The notes under the pieces are model-generated. The model did not search any database. It had not been told where the DNA came from and was given only the letters and a program-made list of their open reading frames with translations. Both the position numbers and the translations under genes were made by a program. Positions 56,777-64,000 of a stretch of 64,000 nucleotides of DNA are shown piece after piece (within the stretch, counting starts at the first letter, position 1; each line of letters begins with the position of its first letter). This DNA comes from NCEH01 sp002257205 (GTDB taxonomy: Bacteria > Pseudomonadota > Alphaproteobacteria > Rhizobiales > Xanthobacteraceae): the NCBI RefSeq assembly GCF_043195105.1, contig NZ_JBAFWO010000001.1. One strand, given 5' to 3'.

Positions 56777-57508
56777 ATGACCAGCGACAGGACCAGCGAG
56801 ATGGACACCGGCGCGCGCGCCGTCCGCATCCTGATGCACGAGGCCGGCTTTGCCGCGCTGGCCACGCTTGAAGAGGGCGGGGCGCCCTATGCGTCGCTGG
56901 TCGCGCTGGCGCTCGATGAAGAAGGCCAGCCGGTTCTGCTGCTGTCGCGCCTGGCGCGCCATACCCGCAATTTCCTGCGCGACGCTCGGGTCTCGCTGCT
57001 GGTGACCGCGCCCGCCGGTGCCGACCCCCTCAATGCTGGGCGCGCCAGCCTGCTCGGCCGCATCTCCCTGAACGAGGATGCCGATGCGCGCGCCCGCTTC
57101 CTGGCCCGTCACGCGACGGCGGCCGGCTATGCGGATTTCGGCGATTTTGCCTTTTATCGGGTGGAGGTCGCGGAAGCCCATCTGGTGCAAGGCTTTGGCC
57201 GCATCCTGACCGTGCCGGGACCCGCCGTGACCACGGATTGGACGGGTGCCGAGCCGGTGCGGGCGGCGCAGGCCGGGATCATCGCTCATATGATTGCCGA
57301 CCATGCGGACGCCATTGCCCTGTATGTGCAAAAGCTTCTCGGGGCGCCAGGCGAGGGGTGGAGCATGGCCGCGCTCGATCCCATGGGATGCGACCTCCAG
57401 CGCGGTGGCGCAGTGGTGCGGCTGGAATTTCCGGAGCGCGTCACAAGTGTTGCTGCGGTGCGGCAAGTTTTTGTTGCGCTTGTGGAGCGTGCTCGTAGCG
57501 CAGCATAA
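56777..57508 (+). CDS. HugZ/pyridoxamine-oxidase-like protein with DUF2470 domain
   Basis: The 243-aa protein has a split-barrel flavin/heme-binding domain (about 10-150: FAALATLEEGGAPYASLV, LLLSRLARHTRN) and a C-terminal DUF2470 part (about 165-240: IAHMIADHADAIALYVQKLLG, MAALDPMGCDLQ). HugZ-like proteins take part in heme use. It lies divergent from chvI and upstream of pckA on the same strand as pckA. Confidence 0.85.
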   Translation: MTSDRTSEMDTGARAVRILMHEAGFAALATLEEGGAPYASLVALALDEEGQPVLLLSRLARHTRNFLRDARVSLLVTAPAGADPLNAGRASLLGRISLNEDADARARFLARHATAAGYADFGDFAFYRVEVAEAHLVQGFGRILTVPGPAVTTDWTGAEPVRAAQAGIIAHMIADHADAIALYVQKLLGAPGEGWSMAALDPMGCDLQRGGAVVRLEFPERVTSVAAVRQVFVALVERARSAA

Positions 57509-57646
57509 ATTCGATTTAATCGTTTCGATCGCAAAGGAAGTGAGTTCACACGCGCGAAACACCGATTTAGTCTGCGCCCTCCCGCGGTAACAACGCCCGC
57601 GGCGACAAGGCCCCCAGCATCATGCTGCGGAAGAGGGAGACTTTCG

Positions 57647-59260
57647 GTGCTCGAAACTGGATTTCGCAATAGCGCGTGCGGCGCTGAGAGCTTCGGCCTG
57701 CGCCATCTCACGGGCGTGCACTGGAACCTGAACGCGCCGGCGCTTTACGAGCACGCGCTGGAACGCCTGGAAGGGCGGCTGGCCGCCGGCGGGGCGCTGA
57801 TGGCCGAGACCGGGGTCCATACCGGCCGCAGCCCCAAGGACAAGTTCGTGGTGCGCGACGCAGCGACCGAGGGCGAGGTGTGGTGGGACAATAACGGCGC
57901 CATCACCCCCGGGCAATTCGAGACGCTGTATCAGGACTTCCTCGCTGCGGCCGAGGGCAAGACCCTGTTCGCGCAGGATCTTTACGGCGGCGCGGACCCG
58001 GCTTACCGGATCCGGACCCGCGTCTATACCGAGTTCGCCTGGCACTCGCTGTTCATCCGCACCATGCTGCGTCGGCCCGAGCACGCGGAGCTGGCCGACT
58101 TCGTGCCCGAGATGACCATCATCGATTTGCCGAGCTTCAAGGCCGATCCGGCGCGCCATGGCGTGCGCAGCGATACGGTGATCGCGGTGGATTTCGCCCG
58201 CAAGATCGTGCTGATCGGTAATTCCTCGTACGCCGGCGAGATGAAGAAATCGGTCTTCACCTTCCTGAATTACCTGCTGCCCGCCAAGGGTGTCATGCCC
58301 ATGCATTGCTCGGCCAATGTGGGGCCAGACGGGGACGTGGCGGTGTTCTTCGGCCTCTCCGGCACCGGCAAGACCACGCTTTCCGCCGATCCCGCCCGCA
58401 CGCTGCTGGGGGACGACGAGCACGGCTGGGGCGCGGACGGCGTGTTCAATTTCGAGGGCGGCTGCTACGCCAAGACCATCCGCCTGTCCAAGGAGGCCGA
58501 GCCGGAGATTTTCGCCGCGTCCGACCGCTTCGGCACGGTGCTGGAGAATGTGATCCTCGACCCCATCACCCGCGTGCCGGATTATGACGATGGGCGGCTG
58601 ACCGAGAATACCCGCTCCGCCTATCCGCTGGATTTCATCCCCAATGCCAGCCCCACCGGGCGGGCGGGCCAGCCCAAGAACATCATCATGCTGACCGCCG
58701 ACGCGTTCGGCGTGATGCCCCCCATCGCCAAGCTGACGCCGGCGCAGGCCATGTATCACTTCCTCTCCGGCTATACCGCGAAGGTCGCCGGCACGGAAAA
58801 GGGCGTGAAGGATCCGGAGGCGACCTTCTCCACCTGCTTCGGCGCGCCCTTCATGCCGCGCCATCCCTCCGTCTACGGCAATCTGCTGCGCGATCTGATC
58901 GCCGGGCACGGTGTGGATTGCTGGCTGGTGAATACCGGCTGGACCGGCGGCAAGTTCGGCGTCGGGCGGCGCATGCCCATCAAGGTCACGCGCACTTTGC
59001 TGTCGGCGGCGCTGGACGGCTCGCTGAAGGATGTCTCCTTCCGCACCGATCCTTATTTCGGCTTTGCCGTGCCGACCTCGGTGCCGGGCATCGAGCCGCA
59101 TGTCCTCTATCCCTCCAAGACCTGGGCGGACAAGGCCGAGTTCGACGCCACGGCGCGCAAGCTGGTGGCGATGTTCCAGGACAATTTCGCCAAGTTCGAA
59201 AGCCATGTGGACGCGGCCGTGCGCGCCGCCCAGCCGGAAGTGCGGCTCGCCGCCGAGTAA
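57647..59260 (+). CDS. pckA: Phosphoenolpyruvate carboxykinase (ATP)
   Basis: The 537-aa enzyme turns oxaloacetate and ATP into PEP, the entry to gluconeogenesis. It shows GRSPKDKFVVRD near 65, PMHCSAN-VG near 218, the P-loop GLSGTGKTTLS (about 236-246) and the metal-binding FEGGCYAK. GTG 57647 has GGGAG upstream. Neighbourhood with chvI is typical of rhizobia. A strong terminator follows. Confidence 0.97.
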   Translation: MLETGFRNSACGAESFGLRHLTGVHWNLNAPALYEHALERLEGRLAAGGALMAETGVHTGRSPKDKFVVRDAATEGEVWWDNNGAITPGQFETLYQDFLAAAEGKTLFAQDLYGGADPAYRIRTRVYTEFAWHSLFIRTMLRRPEHAELADFVPEMTIIDLPSFKADPARHGVRSDTVIAVDFARKIVLIGNSSYAGEMKKSVFTFLNYLLPAKGVMPMHCSANVGPDGDVAVFFGLSGTGKTTLSADPARTLLGDDEHGWGADGVFNFEGGCYAKTIRLSKEAEPEIFAASDRFGTVLENVILDPITRVPDYDDGRLTENTRSAYPLDFIPNASPTGRAGQPKNIIMLTADAFGVMPPIAKLTPAQAMYHFLSGYTAKVAGTEKGVKDPEATFSTCFGAPFMPRHPSVYGNLLRDLIAGHGVDCWLVNTGWTGGKFGVGRRMPIKVTRTLLSAALDGSLKDVSFRTDPYFGFAVPTSVPGIEPHVLYPSKTWADKAEFDATARKLVAMFQDNFAKFESHVDAAVRAAQPEVRLAAE

Positions 59261-59295
59261 GGCTTCAGACTGGAAGCGTGTCAGGCGCTTTGGCC

Positions 59296-59332
59296 AGGAT
59301 CGGCGGGATACCACCCGCCGATCCTGTTTTTT
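59296..59332 (+). terminator. Rho-independent terminator after pckA
   Basis: A perfect 12-bp stem AGGATCGGCGGG/CCCGCCGATCCT with loop ATACCA is followed by G and six T residues, 36 bases after the pckA stop. Confidence 0.93.
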
Positions 59333-59355
59333 CTCGTACCGGCTGCAGCAATCAC

Positions 59356-60129
59356 ATGGCGGAACTCGTCTCCATCGAACAGGACCAGCGTCTGGTGGTG
59401 CTGGCGCGGACGCTGGATGCGCCCTCGGCAGCCGCCAGGGAGGCCATGGAGCGGGCGGCCCGCGCCTGGAGACCCCTTGAGCCGACCTGCCTCGGCCGCG
59501 CGCTCTATCGCCATCATTCGATCTTCAAGGGTCAATCGGATGCGCCCGTTTGGAGCCACGCCGAGTTCATCTATTTTCGCGACATGGTTCCAGGCGAGGT
59601 GATCGACCAACTTGTCCATCTCCAGCAGCCGTCCGGCGTGCGTGTGTTGCGCGCCGAAATCCTCGTCACGACGCCGGCCTCTTTCATCTTTCCGCAGGGC
59701 TGGGCGGGGTCCTCTCATCGCCCACATCGCAAGCCCTCCATTGAATATCTCGATGTCGATGTCGCCTGTCTTCGCGATTATCGAGAGATCATGCGACGCT
59801 ACATCGGGCCGGCGGCCTCAAAGCTCGTCGCCATGGGAAAGCTCGGCACATTCAGAACCATGGAGACCGTGGCCGTTCTCTTCCAGGATCCTGCACTTGG
59901 AGCCACCTGGAACCAGATTCACCTGAGCGAAGTGGATGCTGAAGGCTTTAAGGGGTTCGGGCAGGAACTGGACGCAGCGCTCCGGGAGATTTCGCCGGAG
60001 GGCGGCTTTGCGGGCGTATTCGCCGGGCTCGACCGGATGCGGACCATTCCCCGATGGACGCTGAACGATCCCGTCCTGGAGGCGGACGTGGGGGTCGGCG
60101 AATGGGCCGCCACCTGCGCTGAGCGTTGA
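59356..60129 (+). CDS. Protein of unknown function, 257 aa
   Basis: I do not recognise the family. ATG 59356 was chosen because the frame upstream lies in the pckA 3' end. The soluble protein contains RDYREIMRRYIGPAASKLVAMGKLGTFRTMETVAVLFQDPALGATWNQIHLSEVDAEGF, which hints at a stress-responsive dimeric alpha-beta barrel-like domain with a gel-like FRTME core. It has the terminator of pckA just upstream, so it needs its own promoter. Confidence 0.6.
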   Translation: MAELVSIEQDQRLVVLARTLDAPSAAAREAMERAARAWRPLEPTCLGRALYRHHSIFKGQSDAPVWSHAEFIYFRDMVPGEVIDQLVHLQQPSGVRVLRAEILVTTPASFIFPQGWAGSSHRPHRKPSIEYLDVDVACLRDYREIMRRYIGPAASKLVAMGKLGTFRTMETVAVLFQDPALGATWNQIHLSEVDAEGFKGFGQELDAALREISPEGGFAGVFAGLDRMRTIPRWTLNDPVLEADVGVGEWAATCAER

Positions 60130-60307
60130 TCCTGTCAGAAACCGGACACGACGAGCGGGCGCGCTGTGAGGGGCGATGAGGGGCCTCGCGTTCTCCTGCT
60201 TGACCTAAAGCTTTGGCGTGGAACCGAACCCAAAGCCTGGCGTTGGTGCGGCGATCGGGTTTGATCGTGGCGGCCGATCCGACCGCCAGACCAGCGGCCG
60301 GGGACGG

Positions 60308-61594
60308 ATGGACGGGCTGGGCATCATGAGCGATCAGGTGGGGATGGCGCGGCGTCGCTCGACGCGCGCCCTTTCGGCGGTCAATTTCTTCCTCGCCGAT
60401 GTGCGCGACGGCCTCGGGCCGTTCCTCGGCATTTTCCTGGTCGGGCAGGGATGGGCGCCCGATACCATCGGCTATGTGATGACTGTGGGCGGCCTTGCCG
60501 GGATGCTGGCGACCACGCCGCTCGGTGCCCTCGCCGATGCGACGCGCCACAAGCGGGCGCTGATCGCGGCCTGCGCGGTCGCGGTGATGGTGGCGACCCT
60601 CGCTTTGCTGGCGGTGCCGAGCTTCTGGTTGACCGCCAGTTCCCAGGTCGCGACCGGCATCGCGGCGGCGGCGATCGGCCCGGCGATCGCGAGCCTGACG
60701 CTCGGCCTCGTGGGGCAGGCCGGCTATGCCCGCCAGCTCGGCCGCAACGAAGCCTTCAACCATGGGGGCAATCTCGCTGCTGCGGCGCTGGCCGGAGGTT
60801 TCGGCTATGTGTTCGGGGTCACGGCGGTGTTCGTGATCATGGCCGTGATGGCGGTGGGGTCGCTCGCCGCGCTCGCCTTCATCCGGCCGCAGGATGTCGA
60901 TTATCAATCGGCCCGGGGGCTCGAGTCCGGGGCGGATGCGGCGGGGCCGGCGCCGATCTCGGTCCTACTCACCTGCCTTCCCCTCCAGGTGGTCGCGGCA
61001 ACCCTGCTGCTATTTCATTTCGGCAATGCCGCCATGCTGCCGCTGCTCGGACAGGCGATCGCGGCCAAGGGCGGCGCGGATCCGAGCGCTTACACCGCCG
61101 CCACGGTGGTGATCGCGCAATTGACCATGATCCCCATGGCGCTGCTGGCCTCACGTCTCGCGGGAACGCGCGGCTATTGGCTGGTGCTGCTGCTGGCCCT
61201 GCTCGCCCTGCCGGTGCGGGGATTGATCGCCGGCCTCTGGCAAAGCCCCTATGCGCTCGTCCCGGTGCAGATTCTCGATGGGGTGGGGGCAGGGCTGCTC
61301 GGGGTCGCGACGCCGGGCCTCGCGGCCCAGATCCTGCGCGGCACGGGCCATGCCAATGTCGGCCTCGGCGTGGTGCTCACCTGCCAGGGGCTCGGCGCGG
61401 CGCTGAGCCCGGCGCTTGCCGGCTTTCTGGCCGCGCGGTTCGGCTATGGCGTTGCATTCCTGGCGCTTGCGGGCGTGGCGCTCGCCGCGCTCGCCCTTTG
61501 GGTCATCGCCTCCGGGTCCATCCGCGCCGCCATTGGGGCGACGCCGGGGCAGGGTCAGCGCAGCGCACAGCCCGAGGTGGCGTCGGAAGCATAG
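60308..61594 (+). CDS. MFS transporter
   Basis: This 428-aa protein has twelve hydrophobic segments, the first with SAVNFFLADVRDGLGPFLGIFLVG. The loop between helices 2 and 3 holds GALADATRHKR, the MFS signature. GNLAAAALAGGFGYVFG and a long central loop (about 195-220) divide two halves. Start sites at 60308 or 60326 are possible. Substrate unknown. Confidence 0.9.
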   Translation: MDGLGIMSDQVGMARRRSTRALSAVNFFLADVRDGLGPFLGIFLVGQGWAPDTIGYVMTVGGLAGMLATTPLGALADATRHKRALIAACAVAVMVATLALLAVPSFWLTASSQVATGIAAAAIGPAIASLTLGLVGQAGYARQLGRNEAFNHGGNLAAAALAGGFGYVFGVTAVFVIMAVMAVGSLAALAFIRPQDVDYQSARGLESGADAAGPAPISVLLTCLPLQVVAATLLLFHFGNAAMLPLLGQAIAAKGGADPSAYTAATVVIAQLTMIPMALLASRLAGTRGYWLVLLLALLALPVRGLIAGLWQSPYALVPVQILDGVGAGLLGVATPGLAAQILRGTGHANVGLGVVLTCQGLGAALSPALAGFLAARFGYGVAFLALAGVALAALALWVIASGSIRAAIGATPGQGQRSAQPEVASEA

Positions 61595-61812
61595 GCACCC
61601 TGGTCGAGGAAGCGGAGCGCCGTCGCCCGCGGAGCGCAGGGGTCGGCGGCGGCAAGTCCCGCCGGCGGCGAAAGCGAGGCCGTGGACATCTCCTGCGGCG
61701 TCTGCGCGTGTGCTTCGGCCTCATCGGGCGCGGCCGCCCGGCCCAGATCGCCGAATATGGCCGCGCTCGCGGCAACCATGAGCGCGCTGAGGACATAGCC
61801 TTCCAACCGCAT
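61555..61812 (-). CDS. Small exported or anchored protein, 85 aa
   Basis: A hydrophobic N-terminal helix (YVLSALMVAASAAIFG) acts as signal or anchor; the rest is Ala/Pro-rich with two Cys near the end (ADPCAPRA and SGCALR). GGAGAGGG precedes ATG 61812. It overlaps the convergent MFS gene by 40 bases. No family recognised. Confidence 0.5.
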   Translation of the reverse strand: MRLEGYVLSALMVAASAAIFGDLGRAAAPDEAEAHAQTPQEMSTASLSPPAGLAAADPCAPRATALRFLDQGAYASDATSGCALR

Positions 61813-62272
61813 GATCCCTCTCCGTCCGGTGCCCCGCCCGCGATCCTGTTCCAGCCAACAATATCTGCTGCGACGCAGCAATCACCTTGGGATCATGGCT
61901 CGCTTTTGGGCTCTGAGGCCGATGCAGATCTTTGCGGTATCAGGGAAGGCACTCGTTTTGCAGCGCAGCGTTCAGTGCATGGCTCTCTCCATTGTCCCGC
62001 CACGCTGGAACTGCTAAAAAAGCCGCATGAACCGTTCCGATCCGTCCTGCATGCGCCTGTCCAAGGCGGCGTTCTGTGCCGCAGGACCCTTCGCGCGCAC
62101 GACCATCGAATTTGCAGCGGTGCCGGACCATGTGCGTATGCCGGGCCGCTTCTTTGGCCGGTTCACCACCGCCGCCCTGGCCGCGCTCGTTCGCTGACCT
62201 CTTCAATTTTTCGTCATCGAACCGGCTTGCCGCGCCTGCGCGGACGAGCGCCCGATCCTCAGGACATTCCCC
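61813..62272. other. Intergenic stretch upstream of leuC
   Basis: About 460 bases without a convincing gene; a plus-strand frame from 62027 (MNRSDPSCMRLSK...) lacks a good ribosome site and family likeness. The leuC promoter and leader should be here, but I see no clear Leu-rich leader peptide with terminator. Confidence 0.4.
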
Positions 62273-63697
62273 ATGACCGAGCCCAATAGCGCCCCGCGCA
62301 CCCTCTACGACAAGATTTTCGACGACCACGTCGTCCACCGGCAGGAGGACGGCACCTGCCTGCTCTATATCGACCGCCACCTGGTGCATGAAGTCACCAG
62401 CCCGCAGGCGTTCGAGGGCTTGCGCATGGCCGGCCGCAAGGTGCGCGCCCCGGCCAAGACGCTCGCTGTCGTCGATCATAACGTGCCCACCACCGATCGC
62501 AGCCAGGGCATCGACGATCCCGAGAGCAAGCTCCAGGTGGAGACGCTGGCGGAGAACGCGGCCGAGTTCGGGGTGGAATATTTCAACGAACGCGACGTGC
62601 GCCAGGGCATCGTCCATGTGGTGGGCCCGGAGCAGGGCTTCACCTTGCCCGGCACCACCATCGTGTGCGGCGACAGCCACACCTCGACCCACGGCGCCTT
62701 CGGGGCGCTCGCCCACGGCATCGGCACGTCCGAGGTGGAGCATGTGCTCGCCACCCAGACGCTGATCCAGAAGAAGGCCAAGAACATGCGGGTGACGGTC
62801 GACGGGCCGTTGCCCGAGGGCGTCGGCGCGAAGGACGTGGTGCTCGCCATCATCGGCACCATCGGCACGGCGGGCGGCACCGGCTATGTGATCGAATATG
62901 CCGGCGACGCCATTCGCGCGCTCTCCATGGAAGGGCGCATGACGGTCTGCAACATGTCCATCGAGGGGGGCGCCCGCGCCGGCCTCGTGGCGCCGGACCA
63001 GAAGGCATTCGATTACATCATGGGCAAGCCCCGCGCGCCCAAGGGCGCGGAATGGGACGCCGCGATGCGCTTCTGGCAGACCCTCTACAGCGACCCCGAT
63101 GCGCATTTCGATGCCGAGATCCGCATCGACGGCGCCAATCTGCCGCCCATCGTCACCTGGGGCACCAGCCCCGAGGATGTGATCTCTGTGGAGGGCCTCG
63201 TGCCCGATCCCGACCTGATCGCCGACGAGGGGAAACGGGATTCCAAGAAGCGCGCGCTGGCCTATATGGGCCTGACCGCGGGCACGAAGATCACCGACAT
63301 CCATGTGGACCGGGTGTTCATCGGCTCCTGCACCAATGGGCGCATCGAGGATTTGCGGCAGGCGGCGAAGATCATCGAGGGGCACCGCGTCAACGCAAAT
63401 GTGAACGCCATGGTGGTGCCGGGGTCCGGTCTGGTGAAAGTGCAGGCCGAGGCCGAGGGGCTGGACAAGATCTTCCGCGCCGCCGGTTTCGAGTGGCGCG
63501 AGCCGGGCTGCTCCATGTGCCTCGCCATGAATGCCGACCGGCTTTCGCCGGAGGAGCGCTGCGCCTCCACCTCGAACCGCAATTTCGAGGGACGCCAGGG
63601 CCATAAGGGCCGCACGCACCTCGTCTCCCCCGCCATGGCGGCGGCGGCGGCCATCGCTGGTCATTTCGTGGACGTGCGCCACTGGCCGAACGGCTGA
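62273..63697 (+). CDS. leuC: 3-isopropylmalate dehydratase large subunit
   Basis: The 474-aa enzyme, with LeuD, isomerises isopropylmalate in leucine biosynthesis. Aconitase-family landmarks are DHNVPT near 63, GDSHTSTHGAFG near 137 and the three 4Fe-4S cysteines in GSCTNGR (about 350) and GCSMCLAMN (about 410 and 413). Length and motifs are normal. leuD is not in the window directly downstream. Confidence 0.97.
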   Translation: MTEPNSAPRTLYDKIFDDHVVHRQEDGTCLLYIDRHLVHEVTSPQAFEGLRMAGRKVRAPAKTLAVVDHNVPTTDRSQGIDDPESKLQVETLAENAAEFGVEYFNERDVRQGIVHVVGPEQGFTLPGTTIVCGDSHTSTHGAFGALAHGIGTSEVEHVLATQTLIQKKAKNMRVTVDGPLPEGVGAKDVVLAIIGTIGTAGGTGYVIEYAGDAIRALSMEGRMTVCNMSIEGGARAGLVAPDQKAFDYIMGKPRAPKGAEWDAAMRFWQTLYSDPDAHFDAEIRIDGANLPPIVTWGTSPEDVISVEGLVPDPDLIADEGKRDSKKRALAYMGLTAGTKITDIHVDRVFIGSCTNGRIEDLRQAAKIIEGHRVNANVNAMVVPGSGLVKVQAEAEGLDKIFRAAGFEWREPGCSMCLAMNADRLSPEERCASTSNRNFEGRQGHKGRTHLVSPAMAAAAAIAGHFVDVRHWPNG

Positions 63698-63705
63698 TAT
63701 GCGAA

Positions 63706-63734
63706 AAAGGGCCAGCCCAGTGGGCCGGCCCTTT
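63706..63734. terminator. Bidirectional hairpin terminator between leuC and the 38-aa gene
   Basis: AAAGGGCC-AG-CCCA and TGGG-CC-GGCCCTTT form a long stem. The T-run is five bases on the minus strand and three on the plus, so it best serves the convergent small gene but can also end leuC transcripts. Confidence 0.75.
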
Positions 63735-63781
63735 AACCGTATGCAGATGAAAATTCGACAGGTCTGGTAAAATAAAACCCG

Positions 63782-63898
63782 TCAGCCGATAAGGGCCGAG
63801 GTCACGAAGGTCGCCGCGTGGGCTTCCTGCGGGGCCAGATACGCGGCAACGCCTAAAATTGTCACCAGAGCGCCGGTGACCGCCAGTTTGCGCAGCAT
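63782..63898 (-). CDS. Small secreted or membrane peptide, 38 aa
   Basis: GGAG lies seven bases before the ATG, and the product (MLRKLAVTGALVTILGVAAYL...) looks like a signal peptide with a short mature part ending TFVTSALIG. A likely signal-peptidase site follows AHA. Convergent with leuC. Function unknown. Confidence 0.5.
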   Translation of the reverse strand: MLRKLAVTGALVTILGVAAYLAPQEAHAATFVTSALIG

Positions 63899-64000
63899 GG
63901 TCACTCTCCTGAATGCTTCTGGTGGTTAAACATCCCGGCAGCGTTAATGGTTCCGAAACCATAGTCACGGGTTCGAGACCTTGGGCGCGACTTCAGGCAG

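Noticed and set aside
57620..59314. 564-codon minus-strand frame opposite pckA
   Set aside because: It is a reverse-strand shadow of pckA, which has all catalytic motifs.
62027..62197. Short plus-strand frame upstream of leuC, considered as a gene or leader peptide
   Set aside because: No ribosome site, no leucine run and no attenuator hairpin next to it.

Overview
The window is GC-rich DNA from an alphaproteobacterium of the Hyphomicrobiales. The best host evidence is on the right: a chvI-chvG two-component pair followed by a short HPr kinase, a mannose-type EIIA and an HPr, next to ATP-dependent PEP carboxykinase, which is the usual rhizobial gene order. A Xanthobacteraceae-like host is my guess and is not shown by the sequence.

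Layout. 1-3.2 kb: a truncated IS630-type transposase, a small unknown gene, a membrane diguanylate cyclase and a tiny membrane ORF. 3.28-50.57 kb: one large prophage whose integrase stops 15 nt from the 3' end of tRNA-Arg(ACG) at 50590-50666. 51-64 kb: host genes (sensor kinase, PTS regulatory proteins, chvG/chvI, a HugZ-like protein, pckA, an unknown gene, an MFS transporter, leuC and small ORFs).

The prophage is a mosaic with a lambda-type head (Nu1/A terminase, W, B, C with a nested scaffold start, D, E and FII equivalents) and a Mu-type contractile tail (gp37, gp38, sheath, tube, gp41-type chaperone with a -1 slippery site, tape measure, and gp43 to gp48 equivalents). These are followed by a module of tail fibres and carbohydrate-active tail proteins, then a lysis cassette of endolysin, holin-like protein and overlapping spanins. 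All of these lie on the minus strand from 31.3 kb down to 3.28 kb.

Early and immunity functions sit at 33-50 kb. A CI-like S24 repressor at 42156 is divergent from a leftward early operon of about 9 kb. That operon carries a Cro-like protein, a CII-like protein, a GapR-RMF fusion, an AAA ATPase, m6A and m5C methyltransferases, replication-type genes, a TSCPD protein and a NusG/RfaH-like factor. The palindrome GGGCAWWTGCCC occurs at the repressor and again 3.6 kb away, inside the promoter of the rightward early operon (45.7-50.6 kb; HNH protein, MazG, deoxyribosyltransferase, a putative excisionase and integrase). This gives a two-site switch of the lambda OR/OL kind.

Between these two control sites (42.9-45.6 kb) is a cargo island with lower GC at its left end. 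It holds a putative PemK-like gene pair behind a dyad-covered promoter, a secreted Cys-rich protein, a secreted thermonuclease and three small minus-strand genes. A second accessory insertion at 32.05-32.94 kb carries a RelE/Xre toxin-antitoxin module next to a 65-residue protein that resembles the Acb2/Tad1 cyclic-nucleotide sponge hairpin. The direct repeat expected at the left end of the prophage was not found in the window, so the left boundary, and whether the diguanylate cyclase and IS element belong to the prophage, is unresolved.
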